Assembly: GCA_027494165.1 (NCBI GenBank)
Contig: JAOSJM010000005.1
Location: 248,001 to 312,000 of the forward strand
Direction: 5' to 3'
Origin: Acidimicrobiia bacterium
GTDB taxonomy: Bacteria; Actinomycetota; Acidimicrobiia; IMCC26256; JAOSJM01
DNA length: 64,000 nt
Below the pieces are notes generated by a model. It saw only the letters and a program-made list of their open reading frames with translations. It did no database searches and was not told the DNA's origin. Positions 59,495 through 64,000 of this stretch are shown one piece after another (position 1 is the stretch's first letter; every line of letters starts with the position of its first letter). Position numbers and translations under genes: made by a program.

Positions 59495-59731
59495 TCAGGC
59501 CTCGAAGGTCGGGTGGATGCCCTCGGCCTCGGCCTTCGCGACCAGGCGCTCGTGCTCGGCGTCGTCGACCGTCTCGGCCTCGTCGATCAGCATCACGGGG
59601 ATCTCGTCGCGCACGGCGTAGCGACGTCGCAGCCGCGGGTTGTAGAGGCTCTCCTCGTCCTCGAAGTAGAGCAGCGGCCCCTTGTCCTCGGGGCAGGCCA
59701 GGATCTCGAGCAGCTTGGGGTCGAGCGCCAT
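59495..59731 (-). CDS. Trm112/YcaR-like small protein
   Basis: 78 residues. PKLLEILACPEDKGPLLYFE and the LRRRYAVRDEIPVMLIDEAE stretch are the YcaR/Trm112 pattern. The usual second and third cysteines are missing, so it probably does not bind zinc. Commonly sits next to sugar-phosphate genes in actinobacteria. Start ATG at 59731 after GGAGGG. Confidence 0.85.
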   Translation of the reverse strand: MALDPKLLEILACPEDKGPLLYFEDEESLYNPRLRRRYAVRDEIPVMLIDEAETVDDAEHERLVAKAEAEGIHPTFEA

Positions 59732-59745
59732 GCTCCCTCCGGTGC

Positions 59746-61083
59746 TCAGGCCTCGCCCCGTACGAGGGCGAGGACGTCCTCGACGTGCCGGCGGCAGGCG
59801 TCGTCGTCGGCCGCCTCGAGGTTGAGGCGCAGCAGCGGCTCGGTGTTGCTCGGCCGCAGGTTGAACCACCACGACCCCAGGTCGACGGTGAGGCCGTCGA
59901 GTCGGTCCTGGGTGGCCTGCGAGAACGCCTCGGCCACCCGCTCGAGGACGGCCTGCTGGTCGTCGACGCGGGTGTTGATCTCCCCGAGGCGGCGTAGCGT
60001 TCGAACGGCAGCCGCAGCTCCGACAGGGGTCGATCGGCCCGGGAGAGCTCCCCGAGCACGACGAGGGCGGCGATCAGCCCGGAGTCGGCCCGGTAGTTGT
60101 CGCGGAAGTAGTAGTGCCCGGAGTGCTCGCCGCCGAAGACGGCGCCGGTCTCGGCCATCACCTGCTTGATGAAGGAGTGGCCCACCCGCGTGCGCACCGG
60201 CGTCCCCCATCTCGCGGACGATCTCGGGTACCGCCTTCGAGCAGATGAGGTTGTGGACGATCGTCTCACCGGGATGGCGCTCGAGCATGCCGTGGGCGAC
60301 GATCGCCGTCGTCAGGGATCCCGAGAGCGGCTGGGCCCGGTCGTCGACGAGGAAGACGCGGTCGGCGTCGCCGTCGAAGGCCAGCCCCACGTCGGCGTCC
60401 CGGTCGAGCACGGCCGCCTGGAGGTCCTTGAGGTTCTCGGGCTGGATGGGGTCGGCCGGGTGGTTGGGGAAGGTCCCGTCGAGCTCCGCGTAGAGGACCG
60501 TGAGGTCGAAGGGGAGGCCGGCGAACACCTCCGGCACCACGAGGCCGCCCATGCCGTTGGCGGTGTCGGCCACGACTCGCAGGGGCAGCAGCTCCTCCAC
60601 GTCGACGAACGAGCGGACGTGGGCCGCGTACTCCTGGAGGAGGTCGATGGCCTCGACCCGGCCCGGCTCCTCGGCCCGCTCGGTGAGGCCGCCCGCCACC
60701 ATGGCCTTGATCTGACCCAGGCCGGTGTCCTGCCCGATGGGCGCGGCACCGGCCCGGCAGAGCTTGATGCCGTTGTACTCGGCCGGGTTGTGGCTGGCCG
60801 TGAACATCGCGCCGGGAGCGTCGAGGCGGCCGGAGGCGAAGTACACGAGGTCGGTGGACGCGAGCCCCAGCTCGACGACGTCGGCACCGGCCTGGGCGAC
60901 GCCCTCGACGAAGGCCGCGGCCAGCGGCACCGACGACGGCCGCATGTCGCGCCCGACGACGACCCGCCCCGCCCCGGTGAAGGCGACGAAGGCGTTCCCG
61001 ACCCGCCGGGCCAGGTCCTCGTCGATCTCGTCGGGGTAGATGCCCCGAACGTCGTAGGCCTTGAAGACGCTGTCGAGCGACAC
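59746..61083 (-). CDS. manB: phosphomannomutase/phosphoglucomutase, two compensating frameshifts
   Basis: 445 residues. Motifs: active-site serine loop FTASHNPAEYNGIK, magnesium loop AFDGDADRVFLVDD, sugar-binding GGEHSGHYYFRDNYRADSG, and phosphate-binding RPSNTEPLLRLN. GTG at 61083. An extra base at the C-run 60204-60208 and a missing one at 59982-59985 move a 220-bp stretch out of frame; between them the shifted frame encodes the expected GHSFIKQVMAETGAVFGGEH. Converts mannose or glucose phosphates for cell-wall glycans. Net length is a whole number of codons. Confidence 0.92.
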   Translation of the reverse strand: MSLDSVFKAYDVRGIYPDEIDEDLARRVGNAFVAFTGAGRVVVGRDMRPSSVPLAAAFVEGVAQAGADVVELGLASTDLVYFASGRLDAPGAMFTASHNPAEYNGIKLCRAGAAPIGQDTGLGQIKAMVAGGLTERAEEPGRVEAIDLLQEYAAHVRSFVDVEELLPLRVVADTANGMGGLVVPEVFAGLPFDLTVLYAELDGTFPNHPADPIQPENLKDLQAAVLDRDADVGLAFDGDADRVFLVDDRAQPLSGSLTTAIVAHGMLERHPGETIVHNLICSKAVPEIVREMGDAGAHAGGPLLHQAGDGRDRRRLRRRALRALLLPRQLPGRLRADRRPRRARGALPGRSTPVGAAAAVRTLRRLGEINTRVDDQQAVLERVAEAFSQATQDRLDGLTVDLGSWWFNLRPSNTEPLLRLNLEAADDDACRRHVEDVLALVRGEA

Positions 61084-61099
61084 GCCGGTCCCCGGGTCC

Positions 61100-63823
61100 T
61101 CACCGCCCGGTGGGCGGGATCGCCATGCTAGCGGAGGGTCCTCGCCGGGCCGGGCCCCTTCCCCCGCCGCCGGTGCGGTCGGCGGAACCGCCCGCTGCGA
61201 GCCGGGCCCGACCCGCGGCGGCCCCGCGCCGCCACAGCAAGAGGGCGACGAGCCCCACCATCCCGAGGACCGTGCCGGCGAACCCCAGCCAGTCGATCGG
61301 CGTGAGGCCGAACTCGAGCACGACCTGCTCCGCGGTCGGGACGACCACCATGAGGTTCGGGGTGAGCCGCCAGGGGCCCTCGGCGCCCTGGACCCGCCAG
61401 TTGGGGAAGTACGAGGCCCGCACCACGACGGGGACACCGGGCCGCGACACGCGGAAGGAGACCGAGTCGGTCCCGGCGACGACGTCCGTGACCTCGACCG
61501 GCGGGAGCTCGCGGAAGGGCTCGTCGGCGGCCCGGTCGGGCTCGGCCCGGACCCACGATGGCGGTCCTCCGGCGGCCAGCGGCCGGTCGATCGCGCCCGG
61601 GTCCTCCCACCACGACGCCGCGACCTCCTGCCAGGCGTCGCCGGTGGTGGCACCGTCGAGGACGACCGGCTCGTAGGGCAGGGGCGCGACGAGGGCGGCG
61701 TCGGCGACCTCGTACACCCACCAGCCCCGAGGCGGCTGGCCGTCCAGGTCGGGGACCTCCGCGACGAGGGTCAGGCGGGGGTCGGTGTCGGCGAGCGCCT
61801 TGGCCTCCTGGGTCTGGACCATGTAGTACCGGACGCCGAACGCCTGCAGCTGGCGGACGCCGTGGTCGAACGCGCTCAGGGCGGGGACGTAGGTCAGGCC
61901 CCGCACCGTGTTGGGTGGGTTGCGGGCCAGGTGGGCCACCATGAGGAAGTGGTACGGCGTGCTGGCGGCGCCGTCGTAGTAGAGACCCTCCATCGACGCG
62001 ATCCGGCCGTCGGTCCAGTAGGGCAGGACCATGAGGGCGAAGTCGGAGCCGTAGGTGTTGAGCGTGTCGGACCCGTTCTCCACCGCCTTCTCCCACAGGG
62101 CCCGCCCGGGCGGCAGGGAGTCCATCGTCTCGATGACCCGGCGGTACTCGGGGTACGCGGGTCGGCCCTCGTAGCCCGTGTAGTTCCACTCGGCCCAGTG
62201 GTCGACGATGTCGATCGTCCGGTCGATCTGCCACATGACCCCCGCCGCGAGGGCCACCGTCAGGACCGCGACGGTCGCGGTCGACACGAGCCTCCGGGTC
62301 GCCGACGGCGCCCGGGTCGGGCCCACCGCGACCGGGGCGTCCGGGCCCGGCCCGGAAGACGGTTCGGCGGGGCCCCGCATGTCCGCCGCGACCGGGGTCT
62401 CCGGCGCCGGTTCGGCCGGCGGGTCCGAGGAGCCCCACCAGCGGGCCGCAGAGCCCGCGGCCGCGGGGGCCACGGACGCACCGACGACGGCCGAGCCGAG
62501 GAGGGCGCCGGCCCCGCGCACGACCTCGGCCGCCCCCGTCGCCGCCAGCAGGAGGACCCCCAGGTACCAGAAGGGCAGGAACCTGAGGTTCCAGGCGTGA
62601 CCCTCGGGCCAGACCGCGAACCAGACGCCGAACGACACCGTGAGGGCGAGGAGGACCAGCGTCGACCGCCGGGCGAGCACGACGCCGACCGCGACGCCCA
62701 CGACCGCCAGGAGGAACGCCCACCACAGGTAGGAGGGGAAGAGGTAGGTCCGGTAGGCCGTGAGCTTCTCGTAGCGCATCGGGGTCGTGTACCCGAAGCG
62801 CGCCAGGAGCGGGACGGTCCACACCGCGGTCAGCGCCAGGCCCACGAACCCGATCGCGAGCGCGGGGCCGAGCGTCGCCCCCCGGTCGTGCACCACGTGG
62901 ACCACCACCGCCAGCACCGCGACCGCGACGGCGGCCCCGGCCACCACCAGGACCGGGCCGCTCGGGCCCGCGACGAGCGCGATGCCCCCGGCCAGCCCGG
63001 CGACGAGGGTCGCCGCCGTGAGGACGGGGCGGGTGCGGCGCTGCGCGAGCAGGTGCGCGGCGACCAGGACGACCGCACCGAGGGCGGCGAAGGCCGCCAC
63101 CACGATGTGGCTCGTGACCGTGGCGGCGAGCAGCGCGGCCGGGAGGGCGAGGCCTCGCCGCGTGTCGAGCGCCGCGGCCAGGGCCCCGAGGAACGCGAGC
63201 GCGAAGACCAGGGCCAGCATGAAGGAGAACTCGCCGGCCAGGTTGCTCGGGAGCGTCCCCCCCATGATCCGCTGGTTGAAGGCGATCGTCCCCGACCCCG
63301 GGTCGGTCCCGGGATCGCCCTCGAAGAACAGCATCACGAGCGCCGCGACCGCGAACAGGGCCGGAGCGGGCCGGGGCGCCCGGAGGCCGCGCCCGAGGGC
63401 GTACGCGGCGGGGGGGAGGAGCACCGGCCCGGCCGCGGTCACGAGCTTGAACGCGACGTTGTACGGCAGGAGGACGTCGAGGAGGACGACGAAGAGCGCC
63501 GGCAGCGGGAAGTAGAAGAACCCGACGGGGAACCCCGCGTACCAGTCGGGCGCCCACCCCGAGATCCGCCAGCTCGGTAGGAGGTGGTCGCGCAGAAAGG
63601 CCGGCCACCACACGTGCGCCCCCGTGTCGCCACCGTTCGTCGTCGTGTCGCGCAGCAGCAGCTCGGGGTGCAGCTGGGCCAGGACGTAGACGCTGCAGGC
63701 CAGGACGACGAGCCGGCTCACCCAGGGTGCGGCGGTCCGCCACCACGCCAGGGCGCCGTCCTCGGCCTCGGGCTCCGACGGGCCGGCGTCGACCTCGGGC
63801 ACGAGGTCCCTCGTCGTCGCCAC
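61100..63823 (-). CDS. large polytopic membrane protein, glycosyltransferase-C-like
   Basis: 907 residues from the GTG at 63823 (SD GGGAGGAGC); the ATG at 63919 in frame lacks an SD. About 11-13 membrane segments in the N-terminal 500 residues with an extracellular acidic motif (TTTNGGDTGAHVWWPAFLRD), then a soluble C-terminal region (YTGYEGRPAYPEYRRVIETM, ASYFPNWRVQGAEGPWRLTP) and a last helix (LGMVGLVALLLWRRG). The layout recalls YfhO-type or arabinofuranosyl/mannosyl transferases (GT-C) that use polyprenyl donors. Likely a cell-wall glycan enzyme; the acceptor is unknown. It lies directly upstream of manB. Confidence 0.8.
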   Translation of the reverse strand: MATTRDLVPEVDAGPSEPEAEDGALAWWRTAAPWVSRLVVLACSVYVLAQLHPELLLRDTTTNGGDTGAHVWWPAFLRDHLLPSWRISGWAPDWYAGFPVGFFYFPLPALFVVLLDVLLPYNVAFKLVTAAGPVLLPPAAYALGRGLRAPRPAPALFAVAALVMLFFEGDPGTDPGSGTIAFNQRIMGGTLPSNLAGEFSFMLALVFALAFLGALAAALDTRRGLALPAALLAATVTSHIVVAAFAALGAVVLVAAHLLAQRRTRPVLTAATLVAGLAGGIALVAGPSGPVLVVAGAAVAVAVLAVVVHVVHDRGATLGPALAIGFVGLALTAVWTVPLLARFGYTTPMRYEKLTAYRTYLFPSYLWWAFLLAVVGVAVGVVLARRSTLVLLALTVSFGVWFAVWPEGHAWNLRFLPFWYLGVLLLAATGAAEVVRGAGALLGSAVVGASVAPAAAGSAARWWGSSDPPAEPAPETPVAADMRGPAEPSSGPGPDAPVAVGPTRAPSATRRLVSTATVAVLTVALAAGVMWQIDRTIDIVDHWAEWNYTGYEGRPAYPEYRRVIETMDSLPPGRALWEKAVENGSDTLNTYGSDFALMVLPYWTDGRIASMEGLYYDGAASTPYHFLMVAHLARNPPNTVRGLTYVPALSAFDHGVRQLQAFGVRYYMVQTQEAKALADTDPRLTLVAEVPDLDGQPPRGWWVYEVADAALVAPLPYEPVVLDGATTGDAWQEVAASWWEDPGAIDRPLAAGGPPSWVRAEPDRAADEPFRELPPVEVTDVVAGTDSVSFRVSRPGVPVVVRASYFPNWRVQGAEGPWRLTPNLMVVVPTAEQVVLEFGLTPIDWLGFAGTVLGMVGLVALLLWRRGAAAGRARLAAGGSADRTGGGGRGPARRGPSASMAIPPTGR

Positions 63824-64000
63824 CGCGCTCCTCCCGACTCCCGGCCGACCCGGCACCGGCTCCGTCGATCGGGCCGCACCGGTCCCCCGACGACACGACC
63901 CCGGACCGGGTCTCAGCATGCCAGACGGGCGGCGCGGGTTCAGGGTGGGGACCCGGGCGCGACGCGGAGGCCGGCAGGCCCCCGATCCGTCGCCCGGATC

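Overview
The window is very GC-rich and densely coded. Genes often overlap by ATGA, GTGA or TGATG, GTG starts are common, and several promoters look leaderless. The gene content (mycothiol-type maleylpyruvate isomerase fold, F420-type LLM oxidoreductase, DUF3052, CsoR-like and TetR operators, FtsEX/RF2/SecA without the proteobacterial RF2 frameshift) points to a free-living, flagellated actinobacterium, probably of the class Acidimicrobiia. That placement is inference. No tRNA, rRNA, CRISPR array, transposase or phage gene was seen.

Region 1 (1-14.6 kb) is the most unusual part. A minus-strand operon runs from a type II-like molybdopterin oxidoreductase through a large nitroreductase-like protein, a four-helix membrane protein, a 32-codon ORF, a degenerate AMP-binding protein, a VWA protein and a MoxR-type AAA+ ATPase to an acyl-CoA ligase cut by the window edge. 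Across a 320-bp gap, a plus-strand arm holds an AlgH/YqgE protein, four small or unrecognised membrane proteins, and a second VWA plus MoxR pair. A GntR/FCD regulator closes the block. MoxR-VWA pairs usually help mature metalloenzymes, so the region may encode one undescribed metalloenzyme system with two maturation modules.

Region 2 (14.6-23.2 kb) holds thioredoxin with a CsoR-like palindrome, two tandem double-hotdog proteins, a nitroreductase between 19-bp direct repeats, an amidohydrolase behind a TetR-like operator, an APC permease, a palindromic repeat array, and two small exported proteins. Region 3 (23.2-34.9 kb) holds a heme operon (hemE-hemH-hemY), a CapA-like protein with beta-propeller-like repeats, a DUF389 protein, a FlgC-like rod protein behind a sigma-28-like promoter, an NYN-domain protein, a CPBP protease and a cytochrome P450. 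Region 4 (34.9-46.7 kb) holds an aldehyde dehydrogenase, metal transport (ZIP, CDF-NifX fusion), methyltransferases, a TesB thioesterase and LLM pair, a desaturase with its TetR regulator, SRAP/YedK, and a 1-Cys peroxiredoxin. Region 5 (46.7-64 kb) is housekeeping: M23 peptidase, ftsX, ftsE, prfB, secA, a response regulator, a FlgM-like anti-sigma factor, ComF, mtnA, ahcY, a PGI/PMI isomerase, phosphomannomutase and a large membrane protein.

About nineteen single-base frameshifts interrupt otherwise intact genes, including ftsX, hemY and manB. Most sit in runs of G or C, so they look like sequencing errors rather than gene decay. For those genes the coordinates span the whole reconstructed gene and the suspected indel is named.
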